Of a DNA stretch of 64,000 bases, positions 42,881 through 54,600 are shown piece by piece (position 1 is the first letter of the stretch; each line of letters starts with the position of its first letter). Position numbers and translations under genes: made by a program. Source of the stretch: Eulemur rufifrons. Taxonomy: Eukaryota > Chordata > Mammalia > Primates > Lemuridae. Below the pieces are notes generated by a model that ran no database searches, had not been told where the DNA came from, and saw only the letters and a list, made by a program, of their open reading frames with translations. Location of the stretch: positions 46,448,001 through 46,512,000 of the forward strand of contig NC_090990.1 in assembly GCF_041146395.1 (NCBI RefSeq), written 5' to 3'.

Positions 42881-43074
42881 CAGGGATTGACCAACTAGAG
42901 CCTATGGGCCAATAAATAAAGTTTTATTGGAACACAGCCATGCTTACTTATTTATGTATGTCTATGGCTCCCGTCATGCTACACTGGCAGGGTTGAGTAG
43001 CTACAGCAGAAACAGCATGGCCTCAAAATCTAAAATATTTACTATCCAGCCCTCATAAAGTTTGCTAATCCCAG
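42881..43074. mobile_element. hAT-type MITE
   Basis: Begins CAGGGATTGACCAACTAGAG and ends 'aagtttgctaatcccag', the decayed inverted repeats of a common non-autonomous hAT-Charlie element. The interior 'aagttttattggaacacagc' is diagnostic for that family from memory. About 194 bp; no clear 8-bp duplication. Confidence 0.78.
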
Positions 43075-43425
43075 TTTTCAGTACTGTTAGTTGGGTCTTC
43101 TGTTACATAACGTGGCTAACATTATGCTAATGTAAATATGCCAAAACGATACAGCTACATTTGGGCTACTTCCTCTAATTCCTGGATTCTTCCAGTACAC
43201 CCCCAGTAAGATCATGGGTATTGCCCCACATACTGATCTATGGTGGATCAAGGACTGAATCCAGTATCTACTTAATCTAAAATCTTGTACAACTGATATC
43301 ATGGCTGTCCAGCCATGCAGCTCTTTCTCATGTCTGTGTCTGAGCCATGCTCTGTCTCAACAGGAATATACCATCTATAGTCTGGAACAATCTTATAACT
43401 CTTCCCTTCCCCTTGGCTAGCTTCT

Positions 43426-44695
43426 ATTCATTTTTTTTAATTTCAGAATATTATGGGGATACAAACATTGGGTTACATAAATTGCTTTTGTACTGTTTGA
43501 GTCAAAGTTATAAGTGTGCCCATCCCCCAGATAATGTGCATTGTACCCATTAGGTATGAATTTACCCTCCTCCTCCTCCCTACCACCTGCTTGATTTCCA
43601 ATGAATGTTATTTTCATTTATGCACATAAGTGTTGACCGATTAGTTTCAATTTAATGGTGAGTACACATGGTGTTTATTTTTCCATTCTTGTGATACATC
43701 ATCTTAGAAGAATGATCTCCAGTTCTATCCAGGTTATACAAGAGGTATTAGTTCACCATTTTTTATAGCTAAGTAGTACTCCATGGTATACATATATAAC
43801 ATTTTATTAATCCACTTATATATTGATGGGCACTTGGGTTGTTGCCACATCTTGGCAATTGTGAATTGTGCTGCTATAAACATTCAAGTGCAGGTGTCAT
43901 TTTTATAAAATGTCTTTTTTTCCTTTGGGTAAATACCCAGTAATGGGATTGCTGGATCAAATGGTAGTTCTACTTTTAGTTCTTTGCGGTATCTCCATAC
44001 TACTTTCCATAGAGCTTGTACTAGTTTACCATCCCACCAGCAGTGTATGAATGTTCCTATCTCTCCAAGAACAGAGAACCCAGATATAAAACCATCCTCA
44101 TATTGCCATCTGATCTTTGACAAAGCAGACAAAAACATACACTGGGGGAAAGAATCCCTATTCAACAATGGTGCTGGGAAAATTAGTCTCATCTGGAAGA
44201 CTGAAACAGGATCTGCACTTCTCACCACTCATAAAAGTCAACTTATGATATGGATAACAGACTTAAACCTAAGGCATGAAACCATAAGAATGCTAGAAGA
44301 AAATGTTGGAAAAACTCTTATAGACATAGGCCTAGGCAAAGGATTTATGAAAAAGACCCCAAAAGCAACCACAGCAACAACAAAAATAAATAAATGGGAC
44401 CTGATCAAATTAAAAAACTTCTGCACAGCCAAGAAAACAATCATTAGAGAGAATAGACAACCTACAGAATGGGAGAAAATATCTGCATTCTATACAACAA
44501 ATAAAGGGCTGATAACTAGAATCTATAAAGAACTCAAGCAAATCAGCAACAAAAAATCAAGCAACCCCATTAAAAAGTGAACAAAGACATGAACAGAAAC
44601 TTTTCAAAAGAAGATAGACTAATAGCCAACAAACATATGAAAAAATGCTCAACATCTCTAATCATCAGGGAAATGCAAATCAATTCATTTTTTTT
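43426..44695 (-). mobile_element. L1 with 5' inversion (twin-primed)
   Basis: Left part (to about 44065) is the L1 3' end on the minus strand: T-rich tail, 3' UTR, ORF2 end. Right part (about 44066-44682) is ORF2 sequence further upstream, on the plus strand. The flanking repeat ATTCATTTTTTTT occurs at 43426-43438 and 44683-44695. Compared with the intact L1, about 105 bases are missing at the inversion point. This is the classic product of twin priming. It is older than the copy at 15733, with several stops in the left part. Confidence 0.88.
43984..44580 (+). pseudogene. L1 ORF2 fragment in the inverted segment
   Basis: A 198-codon open frame. From about residue 35 it reads as ORF2p between the reverse transcriptase and the Cys-rich tail ([39 protein letters not shown]). 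The first codons are an artefact of reading through the inversion junction on the wrong strand. Not functional; it persists only as DNA. Confidence 0.85.
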
Positions 44696-44699
44696 TATA

Positions 44700-44980
44700 G
44701 CTTAGCTCAAATGCCATTTCCTCAAGGGAAAATTCTCTGACCCACCAAAATAGGTCATATCCTTGTTTTATGGTCTCATGGGACCCTAAATTTCTCCATC
44801 ATAGACTGTATCAAAAATTGTAACTAAGACATGAATTGTGCAGTTTTTAATATCTCTCTTCTTTTTAGAATGAAAGCTCTGTAAGTGCAGGGACTGTATG
44901 TCTTATTTACGTTCTTTATCCCTAGTGCCTAGGACATTATCATGTATGTAAAATAGATACGCAATAAATGAATGAAAACT
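44700..44980 (-). repeat. L2 3' end (minus)
   Basis: 'gctcaaatgccatttcctca', 'gaatgaaagctctgtaagtg', 'ttatccctagtgcctaggac', 'caataaatgaatgaa' in the L2 order. It was the target of the twin-primed L1. Confidence 0.7.
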
Positions 44981-46805
44981 AAGCAAATGGAACAAATAGC
45001 ACCAATCCTACTTGGAACCATATGAAGTCCTAGGTCCTTTACAGGACCATGTCTATCTTCCAGAAATATAAGAGACTCAATTGTTTTAGACTGGTGTGTT
45101 TTATATGAGTCTAAGAGTGTCCTGATAAGTGTGTCAAGATCTGGCACCTCAACTACCCAACCCAGCCAGCATGCTCCTCACTTTTCTAGTATGACATCTC
45201 AATCGCCTAATCCATTCACCTGGGATCTATCATTCATGTATACCAACCTTTGCTCACGCACGGAAAGGTAATGCTGCACTCACTAACTATGAGCCCTTAT
45301 GGGCTACATAACCTCTGTTTTCTCATCTGTAAGATGAAGGCGATGGTATGTAGATTAGAGACTTCTCCCACTGTGAAGAGGATATGTAAGCTTCTGCCTA
45401 AACTCAGACATCATATCAGAAATAAGAAAGAGGAGAGGAAACACCTTCAGGAGGAAGAAGCAGTCCTGATAGTCTTTTAACAGAATCCACCGAATATTTA
45501 TCTGAGACCATTTTAAACCTAAAGAGATGGGATTACCTTTCATTAGCAAGTCTGAAGTTTTCTCCCTCCAATGGGATCTTGAGATCAAAATGGATCTTTG
45601 AGGACAATGTCACCTTCAATTATAATGACAAGTTCTATTGAGTCGAAATCGAAGTTTCAGTCTTCGATATAGAACTTGAGTCATGATCAGAAATCTTTGG
45701 TGGGGACGAGGGCGTGGAGGGTGTAGGTTCTGGGTTTGTTGTCTTCCTTCTTCTGGTTGACTAGATTTGGGATGGAAGGGAAAGAAAGAGGAAGATAGGG
45801 AAACATCGTTTTTAGCTCCTTCTGTTTCTGTTTTAAGTCTCCCTTGGCTGACACTGTCTGTCTCCAATTGGAGGTTTCCATACCCTAGATCTTTGTATGG
45901 TTAGATGTGTGGATTCCTTGGAGGCACCCCAAGGACCTAAATGCCAAGCAGCTCCCTGACATTAGTGTGAGCAACACACATGCCAGCTGATGTCTTGCAG
46001 TCTTCCATTCCCAGCTTTTGCATGTTCGCTACTGCCATTTTCTGCTGGGGTGACCTTCAAGGAGCTTTAAACACAATTACCTCCTGCAATATCCCCTTGG
46101 TCCTTGGAAAACCCAGACATCCCTTCCACGCCGAATGGCAGAGTCAAACTGCTTTTTCTCCTTGCCCTGCTTTTGCAAAGTGCTCATCCAGCCTCCCACC
46201 TGCAGAGTGTTTCACACAGGAAGCAGCCATGGCTCTCTGTGTGCCCATGTGCCCCCACCTCCAGGGAAGGGGGCACGTATCAGGGTCCTAAGAATTTTCT
46301 CACTCTGCTCTGCTTGAGAAATAGCATTTGCATGACCCTGGGAGTGCCTACAACTCAGCCAGCATCTAGCCAAGAGAGAGAAGCCAGGCTGTCCTTCTTG
46401 CAGGCAGCCTCGACTTCTTGGAATGGTTTGCTTAGAGCTACTCCCATTCTGCCTGAGAGGTGAGGAACTTGTGGGGAAGGCAGGAGAGGTGACACATTAA
46501 TCTCCAGTTAACCAACAACTCATTAGTGTGGAGTTCCTACTTTAGCAAACGGAATTTGAGTTTCTTATGTTTTCTTATGTAGGTTGATTGGGGCTGTGGG
46601 CAAGATTATCTGGTCCACATTTTAATAGCATCTGCAGGTGTATACCTACCGTCTCCTCTCCAGAATTTGAAGGAACCATCAGCAGTTACTTTCAGTTTTA
46701 CACCTGTAGCCTAGAGTTCAAGACGAGTCCTATTTATCAAATAAATTAATATATATATACACATACGTTATCAAATTTGGATCATGTTATTTTATAACTC
46801 ACTCA
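44981..46805. other. No gene seen; unassigned DNA
   Basis: A MIR-like piece may lie at about 45270-45345. Frames of up to 119 codons at 45980-46463 overlap in several frames and have no domain. No other structure. Confidence 0.45.
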
Positions 46806-47014
46806 TTTTTTAAATTTTAGAATATTACAGGAGTACAAATGTTTTGCCTACATGAATTGCTTTTGTACAGTTTGAGTAAACCTTATAAGTGTGCCCATCA
46901 CCAGATAGTGTGCACTGCACCCGTTAGATGTGATTTCACCCATCTCCTCCTCCCCCATCCCACCTGCTTGATTTCTGTTGAGTTTTACTTCCATATGTAC
47001 ATGTGAGTGTTGAT
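46806..47014 (-). mobile_element. Short L1 3' stub (minus)
   Basis: Starts with a T-rich tail then 'aattttagaatattacagga' and continues through the 3' UTR ('gtgcccatcaccagatagtg'), matching the left part of the L1 at 43426. About 210 bp. Flanking TCACTCATT/TCACTAATT suggests a decayed target duplication. Confidence 0.78.
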
Positions 47015-47294
47015 CACTAATTAAACTTAAGGATGTGTCATAAAATTTCCCATGCTATTAAATGAGCTTTGAAATGTTATTATTAATAGCTGTGAGAGGG
47101 AGGCCAAGGATCTCTCACAGCATCAATAATATTTAAGCTGGTTCTAAAAGGGTGAGTCACAGTTTTCCAGGGAGAGGAAGAGGGAAACCTCATATTGAAA
47201 GACATAGAAGCAAGAAAGAACATTAAATGCTCTGGGAACCTGGGAAGAGGGGAGTGTGGAGACCGAATCTATACAATCCTGTGAAATTTGGGAG

Positions 47295-47420
47295 TGTGTA
47301 CTTATTATTGTTATTGTTAATTTTATTTTCAAAAGAGGAAACCAAGGCTTAGAGAAATTAAGGGATTTGCCAAAGAGCAGCTAGCCAGTCAGTGGCCAAG
47401 CCAGAATTCAAAGTTGAGAT
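47295..47420 (-). repeat. MIR fragment (minus)
   Basis: 'aaagaggaaaccaaggctta', 'agagaaattaagggatttgc' and 'ccaagccagaattcaaa' in reverse MIR order. Confidence 0.75.
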
Positions 47421-48220
47421 TTCTAGAGCCTAAGAGGGAACTGAATGTAAGAAGGAAAAGAAGAAAATCAAGGGAGCCAAAGTCCTGAAGAGGGAGAAGG
47501 GGCACCCTAAAAGTGAGAGTGGAAAGGAAAGAAAGCCCCCAGGCTCCATTTCTAACTCAGTCCCTTTTGTTCCCGGAGAGGCCTGGGAAGTTGACCACCA
47601 ATCTCTCTCATCTGATGAGTGAAGTGTAATAAATGTGTGCTTTGCTTTTTTGTACAAATATGAAATACTTTCCAAAATTAGCCCTGTCCAACTGTTAAAA
47701 TCCCCAAGTTCCCAAACTCTCTGAACAGGAAACAAGCAGTGGACATCCAGATGTTTCTCCTCACAGTGGGCTGTCTGTGTAGTGTTTACATTTATCTTTT
47801 TCTTGTCAAATCATGACTTTATAAAATGCTTTATTATGGTGACTGATCATTTGCACAAAAGTGCTAAGAAGGGGAGCTGAGGGAAGCCTGGGGACAGGGC
47901 GACACATGGCTCCTCAGCCAATAATCCATCTCAGAAAACCATTTCTGGAAGCCACACACCCAGCTGATGCCCAGAGTTAAGACATATACCAAATGTGTGA
48001 CCCAGTGAGACTGTCCCTTTTCTATGTGAAGAGAACTAGCACAGGAAGCAAGTTTTATGAACCCACCCTTTGGAGGTTAGGGAGGAAACAGATCTGCCTG
48101 CAAATCACAGAACCTACCAGAGGCTATGATTACCCAGAGTGTCTTCCTGCAGGAAGAGAGCTAAACAGAAACCCGGGATGGTGCATAATAAATAGGCTGT
48201 CACCTGGGTATCATTGGTTG
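47421..48220. other. No gene or clear repeat seen
   Basis: Single-copy looking DNA. Frames at 47430-47735 (minus, 101 codons) and 47993-48250 have no recognised domain. Confidence 0.45.
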
Positions 48221-48224
48221 TCCC

Positions 48225-48430
48225 TTACCTTGTGCCAGGGACTGGGCTAAAAAGGTAAGCATTTTGCACACATTGCCTTATTTAATCCTCACCACAGTCC
48301 TAGGAAAGAAGTACTATTTTCATATCCTGTTTATAGATGAGGAAACTGAAACCCAATAGAGGTTAAGCAACCTAAAAATCTACATACCTCGTAAGTGGCT
48401 GGGCTGGGAATCCAACCTTGGTATATCTAA
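48225..48430 (-). repeat. MIR (minus), near complete
   Basis: 'cttgtgccagggactgggct', 'ccttatttaatcctcaccac', 'agatgaggaaactgaaaccc', 'gtaagtggctgggctgggaa' in order. Confidence 0.85.
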
Positions 48431-49700
48431 GTCCAAAAAGATGGGATCTTTCCTCAGTTTCTAACAACACAGGGGTGTCTGCTTTTCTCTCTGTTGGTAA
48501 CTATGTAATGAGAGTTACTTTCCACTTTCATCTATGGCAGCTTAGAAAATGGGTCACTTTGGCTCACTTTTCTTGTCTTCCTTTATGGCTGCCATTGTTT
48601 CATTGTTTACCCTAAAAAAAGATATAAAAGGCAAACAGTACATACCTGGCAGGTCATAGTGATTAGCTATGAGAACAAAAAAAAGAAAGAAAGAAAAAAA
48701 AAACTGCAAGGTTGGATCTTGGAAGCCTTTCTCCTGCCAGGTGACTGTGACCAAAGAGATAACTTATCAGACTTTCAACTGATACCACACTTGATTAATT
48801 GATCTTCCTTCCTCTTTAATTGTGATCTTAGCCAAAACTCCATGCTGTTTGTCCCACTGTTAAAGGGAGAGAAAGAAGGAAAAATGAAGATAAATATAAC
48901 CACTTTTATTTTATTTGGATCTGCTAGTCTCATTAACAATTTTATGGTTTTGGTGTAGAGTGATACTTAGTATAGAAAAACCATTTTCTCTCTCTATTTT
49001 TTTAAACTGAATGTTTAATTGGTTTGTCCCCTTTGGTCTAGCTAGAGAAATGGCTATAACCGACGTGCACACACTGTATGTAATAATGGGCATAAACAAA
49101 AGTCAAACATCTGCTCACCAGACCTGCCCCTAAGTCTTCTTCTTAAGCACCAAGGGAAGCATCTCAAGTTAGTCTCCAGTTTGACTTTGCAGGAATGCTG
49201 GATTCTCTGTAGTCTTTTTGCCTCTCACCTTTCCTGGGAGTTTATAGGGGGCTTTGAAGTTCCTCTGAACAAACAGGGTCTCTGTGTTTCACTTATTGCT
49301 GAGCCAACCCTGGGGCCTTGGTTCCATCAGCTCCTTATTAAGTGTTTAGTAATTTCAGTTTCCACCTTTTGGTCTTGCTTGCTTTGCAAACATCTGGAGA
49401 GAATTAGCTCCCAGGCCTCTGTAACATACCCATTTTGTGGTTCTAGGGAGAGTTGTATGCTAGGGGATGTTGTTGCCCTTAACGAGCTTTCTTTATGATG
49501 TTTAACTGTAAAAAGTACCCTCATTAATATTAATAGACAAAGAAAAAGCAAGGCCTGTCCACCCATGTTTAGCAAGAGCTTGACTATAACCAAAACTTTC
49601 ATGCTGAAAAAGAAATAACAAATATCATGAAAATGGGATTGAAGTACAAGATAAAATAAAACATCATCATCATAGTAAGTACAGGCACTTGAAATGAATA
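48431..49700. other. No gene seen; unassigned DNA
   Basis: An A-rich purine run lies at 48675-48704. Short frames only. Confidence 0.45.
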
Positions 49701-49702
49701 AA

Positions 49703-50000
49703 CTCTAACCACTAGCTTTATGTGGCTTTGAGCATTTGAAATGTGGCAAGTCCATATTAAGATCTACTATAAGTGTAAAACATACACTGGATTTCAAAGA
49801 CTTAGTATAAAAAATGTAAAATATCTCATTAATAATTTTTATATTGATTGTTGAAATGATAATAATCTGGAGATATTAGCTTAAATAAAATATATTATTA
49901 AGATTAATTTTAACCCATCTCACTTTTTTAATGTGGCTATTTAAAAATTTAAAATGACATGAGCAGCTCACATTTGTGCTTTTCATTGGACAGCAGTGCA
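49703..50000. mobile_element. hAT-like DNA transposon fragment
   Basis: Contains 'gcatttgaaatgtggcaagt', 'tgtaaaatatctcattaata' and an end 'cattggacagcagtgca', a recurrent mammalian hAT-type element by recall. Family not named. Confidence 0.55.
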
Positions 50001-50755
50001 CTGAAGGACCAGACAAATTATTTAACTGGGTATGACTAGGACTTATAAGATTCCTATAACTGGGAATCCAGGTGACATTAAAGTGTACAGGAGAGATATC
50101 AAAAGAAAATGTCACCCTGAATCTCAACACACAGGAAAAGGCATCAGAAACTACTAATTGGTAAGTTTTTTTTTTTTTTCAGGACAAAATTCTAGACTCA
50201 ATTACTAAATATAACATTTATAAGCAAAAGAGGAAACAAGTAGATGGTCATAAGGAACTGGCTGAGGTCACTAAAAACAATGCATACCACATTAAATTCA
50301 TTACCATTTTTGATTAAGTGACTAGACTGACAAATCTAAGAAATTATAGAAACATGTCTGATTTCAGCAAACTGTTGGATAAGCCCTCTCATGGCATCCT
50401 TGTGGCCAAGTTTCAGAAATTTATATTGGATAAAAGTAAGTAGGTAAAACCATAACTTGTTGAATATATGTAAATATTATAGATGGTCTTGAAAATCTAT
50501 TTATAGGATGGCCTATGGAAGAGGCCACAAAACTAGAAAATTAATTAAATATAATAGATATCAAAATTGGTACTCAATAATGCATCAATAACAAAAATAT
50601 GACATTTAACCACCATAAATATAAAGTGCTGAGTTCATAAAATGAATTGTGTAAGTTGGCCAAGCTTGAAAACAATGTCTATGAAAAAAATTCATTTTTT
50701 TTCTAAAGTATAATACAAACTAAATGTGTGATATGCTTGTGAAAAAATATAGGAG
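50001..50755. other. AT-rich DNA, no gene seen
   Basis: Low-GC sequence with a T run at 50166-50179. Nothing annotatable; possibly the decayed start of the neighbouring L3/CR1-like repeat. Confidence 0.4.
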
Positions 50756-51130
50756 GTAGTTGTCTCACTTTTGCACTGTACTGGCTAAATCTAGAATATT
50801 TTGTTCAGTTCTTGGATAACCACAGTGGTGAGGGGGCCTCGACAGTTCAAAAACACAGGCCATGCAGCCTACCAGAGAAGGGCTCTGAGAACAGCCTGAT
50901 AGCTATGTTCAGTGCTATTACTTGGAGAGTGTAGACATTCTGCTTTGCTACAAAAACAGGCAGATCCAAGAACAACTGGGAGAAGTTATAGGAAAGGTAG
51001 AAACAGATCATTATGACAAAGAATTTTTTAATAATCTTGGAGCTCTCCATGAGAAGACTGCCTTAGAAGATAATGAATGAGTTCCCTCTCTTGAGTGTTT
51101 CGTAGAGGCCAGACAGGCAGTCACCAAAAA
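50756..51130 (+). repeat. Possible L3/CR1 LINE fragment
   Basis: The order of blocks (an 'attttgttcagttcttgga' start, 'cctgatagctatgttcagt', 'gggagaagttataggaaaggt', 'ttttaataatcttggagctc', 'aatgagttccctctcttgag') follows the CR1/L3 3' region. Highly diverged. Confidence 0.45.
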
Positions 51131-51835
51131 CTTCACAGAAGAGACTTCTCCTTTGGAAGGGAAGTTAAATACAGTGAAATATTTACATTTCCAATTCTAA
51201 GGCTAGAAATCTTGTTATCGGTATTGGAAGTCTAAAGATACACTGCCAGCTTCTACTGTAGTAAAATCAAGCTAAATATTATTGGAAGCTTAATAGCAAA
51301 TTATGATGCACCAAAATGTAGCACACAACTGGCTCTGTGCATGTGTTTTGGGGGGTGGGGAGGGGAGAAAGCAAAGCCCTGATTTGTAATATTTGCCAAT
51401 TTCTGTGGTGTAAATACTCCTATCATGGCAAATTTTAAGCTACCCACACTTTAATAACCAGCTCACAAATTTCTTGAAAATTTAACACAGCTCCTACAAG
51501 CCAGTATGAGGCAGCTCCAGCACACCACTGCTGGCTTGTCACTTAGCAGTCAGAATGTGGTGCCTTGATCAACAAGACAAAATCAATCAAGCAATTGCTT
51601 GGTTTTTTGTGTGTGTGCGTATGTTTGTTATGGGTCCCACATTCTGAATGGTGTTAATATGTTAATTGTCTAATATGTGAAATGGTCTTTTCCCTCAAAT
51701 AACTTAAGGCTGATTGGAGTGAGAGAGATGAGAGGGGTAGAAATCAATACACATAGAAAAAATAGAATATTTTAAGACATGGAACAGAGCTGAGTATAGA
51801 AGTTTGTGTTAGTGGAACTTGGAAAGCAGTGAAGG
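51131..51835. other. No gene or clear repeat seen
   Basis: Single-copy looking DNA with a small GT-rich patch at 51609-51630. Confidence 0.45.
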
Positions 51836-52370
51836 GAGAAGAGCTAACGTTTACCTAGTGTTAAAATGTTCCAGGTGCTGTCTGACCCACTACTTCTTAT
51901 ATTTCAAGAAACATCATTGGCTGGGTGTGGTGGCTCATGCCTGTAATCCTAGCACATTGGGAGGCCAAGGTGGGAGAATCACTTGATGAGCCAAAAATAA
52001 GAGACCAGTCTGGGCAACATAGTGAGACTGTCTATACAAAAAATTTTTTTAAAAATTAGCCAGGCATGGTGGTGCACACCTGTAGTCCTAGCAACTTGGG
52101 AGGCTAAAGTGGGAGGTCCACTTGAGCCCAAGGGTTCAAAGTTGCCGTGAGCTATGATTGCACCACCGCACTCCAGCCTAGGTCACAGAGCAAGACCCTG
52201 TCTCTGAAAAGAAAGAAAGATACATAATCATAACCCTGTGAGGTGGCCATTGTGCCAGTTGCAAAGATAAGAAATCAGAGCTCAAAAATATCAAGACATG
52301 TACTGGCAGCCACACAACTGATAGGTAGCACAAGTCTATCTGAGTCTACAGATCAAATTCATTCCAAGAT
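51836..52370 (-). repeat. MIR (minus) split by an Alu
   Basis: Left part 51836-51918 ('gagctaacgtttacctagtg') and right part from 52222 ('ataaccctgtgaggtggcca ... gataagaaatcagagctcaa') form one reverse MIR. Confidence 0.65.
51919..52220 (+). mobile_element. Alu (plus), old copy
   Basis: Dimeric Alu with a diverged first-arm end ('gatgagccaaaaataagaga') and a GAAA-type tail. Flanks ACATCATT/ACATAATC may be a decayed duplication. Confidence 0.88.
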
Positions 52371-52669
52371 TCCCTCCTTTCCATTGTTGGGGAAGGAGGA
52401 GGTTAAGACTGAAGTTTAGCTTAAAGGACAGACAAAATTTAAATGTTTCTTCCAAAACTAGAGTTCTACAAGCAGAGGAATAGTCCTACCTGGCAGTGTG
52501 GCCCTGCCACAGTTGACCTGAATAGCTCTCCGATGACAGTGTCACTCCTGAGCCATAGCTGATGATAATGCCAGGCAAAGCGGACAGCAACGAGGCACCT
52601 CAAACCCTGCCCATCTGCACTACAACGCTTCTCACTGTCACTCTATCAAACTGACCTGGACGTGGGTTT

Positions 52670-52870
52670 TGAGTTTTTGTTACAAATTCCAGCAGTGTGA
52701 GTTAGGAAGGTAAATAGCTCTCTGAGCCTCAGTTTCTTCTTTTGTAAAATAAGAACAAATACTATCATCTAATTCACACTTTGTTGAGAAGATTAAATGT
52801 GCTAGTTTTACAAAGCACCTAGCACAATGCCTGGCAGAGAGTGAGCATTCAATAATTATTAAATTCCTTT
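52670..52870 (+). repeat. MIR (plus)
   Basis: 'gctctctgagcctcagtttc', 'ttcttttgtaaaataagaac', 'acctagcacaatgcctggca', 'tgagcattcaataattatta' in order. Confidence 0.82.
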
Positions 52871-54239
52871 CCCTCTACATAGGTATGTGGCTGTCTCTCT
52901 GGCTGGACTGTCATGTGCATCCTTGTGTCCCCAACAACTCGCACAGAACAGGGTATAGCAAAACCCTGTTTAGTTACAGTGCTGATTCATGACTCTGGGC
53001 TCTGAAATACTTTTTACATTGAATAAAACAAAATATATATGCACACACACAAATCCCTTCTGGTGTGGAGAAGTCAGTGTATGCTTTTCTCGGGCTGGTC
53101 ATTGCATGCAGAGGAGGGAGTGTCAGCCCCCTGGCAAGACATCCTGGGGGTCTGCTCTCCTCAGCCTAAAAGCTGCCTTGATCCGTTTATTTACCTCAAC
53201 GAGGTTTCATCTTTCTGCCATAGTTTTTCCATTCTGGTGAGCTGTTTGTCCCATTACATTACCAAGTGATAGTGCTGGGGTTACTACTAAGGGTCCAAGA
53301 AAGAGTGCCGTGCCGGATGCTATGAAAAGATAGAGTTCAAGTATAATGGAAGTGCAAGGCAAGTTCAGTCAAGGAAACGAGCAATGAAGCTCATGAGGCT
53401 GCCGGGGAGGCCTTCTGATTTTTAGGAAGGGCCTTGTGTTCATCGCTGCAGCCTGGAGGATTGACCAGTAATTGTATGAATGGAATCTGGAAACTGTGGT
53501 CTGAGGCTTGTCATGACTTCAGGGGTTGGCACAGTACAAAGCTCCATAAGGATCATGCAGAGGCATCCAACCGTGCTAATTCACCCTTTCCGGGAACTCA
53601 TCTCCCCCACCCAGCGGCTGCCTGCCAAGGTGTGCCTACAGGCGCTCCCTACGTGTGGCTGCAGGAACCGACTGTGAAATCCACCTATGCATTGTCTATG
53701 GAATCTGGCTCCGATTTTAGCAGACAGCACAAGCTGTCATCTGGTTTTTATTAAATTCCATAAGTAAGAGAGTAATTCATACTCCAGAATGTTACATTCT
53801 CACTGTGTAAATTTACATAGTGAGACTGATTGAAAACTAGTTTGTTATTTTCTGCTTTTCTCTATTTTGCAAATTTTCTTTAATGAGCATGGAATACCTT
53901 TATATTCTAAAAAAATTTTTTAAAGAATAATTCATGGCAGAAACAGAAGTATAGACACAGAAACTTCTATGACTGGAGGCTTTGGGAAACATACTCCTGT
54001 AGCTCTAATGATCAGAAAGTCATTGTATTGAGATATTTTCCTCCATGTTCTGTGAATTTGAGTGAGCATTCGTCTGAGACTGCCAGTTGAAGAATGGGAA
54101 ATACTGATTATAACTAGAAGGATGAGTAATTGATTGAATTCCCTAGCACCTACTTTAGTTTGAATTCTAGGTTAAGCGCTTGGAGAGTAATGACTTTTTA
54201 AGAGCTGGGCTTCCTCAACATGGAATGACAAGATATATG
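52871..54239. other. No gene seen; unassigned DNA
   Basis: Frames of up to 106 codons (53434-53754) without recognised domains. No repeat identified. Confidence 0.45.
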
Positions 54240-54600
54240 ACAGTTCTTTGTCCAATCATAGATTGAGCATCACCTGTGTGTCAGACACCATGCTAGGCAC
54301 CAAAAATACAAAGATCAATTTTGTCTTCACTGCGGTTAGGAAGATAGATAGGAAAACAATATTGCTATACTAAGGGGTTTAGTTATGTACAAGAGGGTGA
54401 GGGTGAGTGGCCAGGGCAGGTTTCACAGAGGCCAGGACATTTCTCTAAAGAGAGTAGGAATTTTCTAAGCAGACCAGACGTGGTTGGGAGCTAAAGAGGT
54501 GGTTAAGGGTAAGGAAGTCCACCAGAGGGAAAAGTGTGCATAAAAGCATGGAAGCATGAACTGGCTGGTGGTTGGGATTGTCAGGACCCCAGGATTAAAG
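54240..54600 (+). repeat. L2-like fragment
   Basis: 'gagcatcacctgtgtgtcag', 'caccatgctaggcaccaaaa' and, further on, 'ggtttcacagaggccaggac' recall an L2 3' region. Diverged. Confidence 0.45.

Noticed and set aside
43984..44090. Start of the 198-codon frame as a novel protein N-terminus
   Set aside because: The first residues come from reading the inverted L1 half on the wrong strand. Only the later part is ORF2.
45980..46463. Frames of 103 and 119 codons
   Set aside because: Three overlapping frames in a GC-richer stretch, none with a recognisable motif.
53434..53754. 106-codon plus-strand frame
   Set aside because: No recognised domain and overlaps another frame. Treated as chance.
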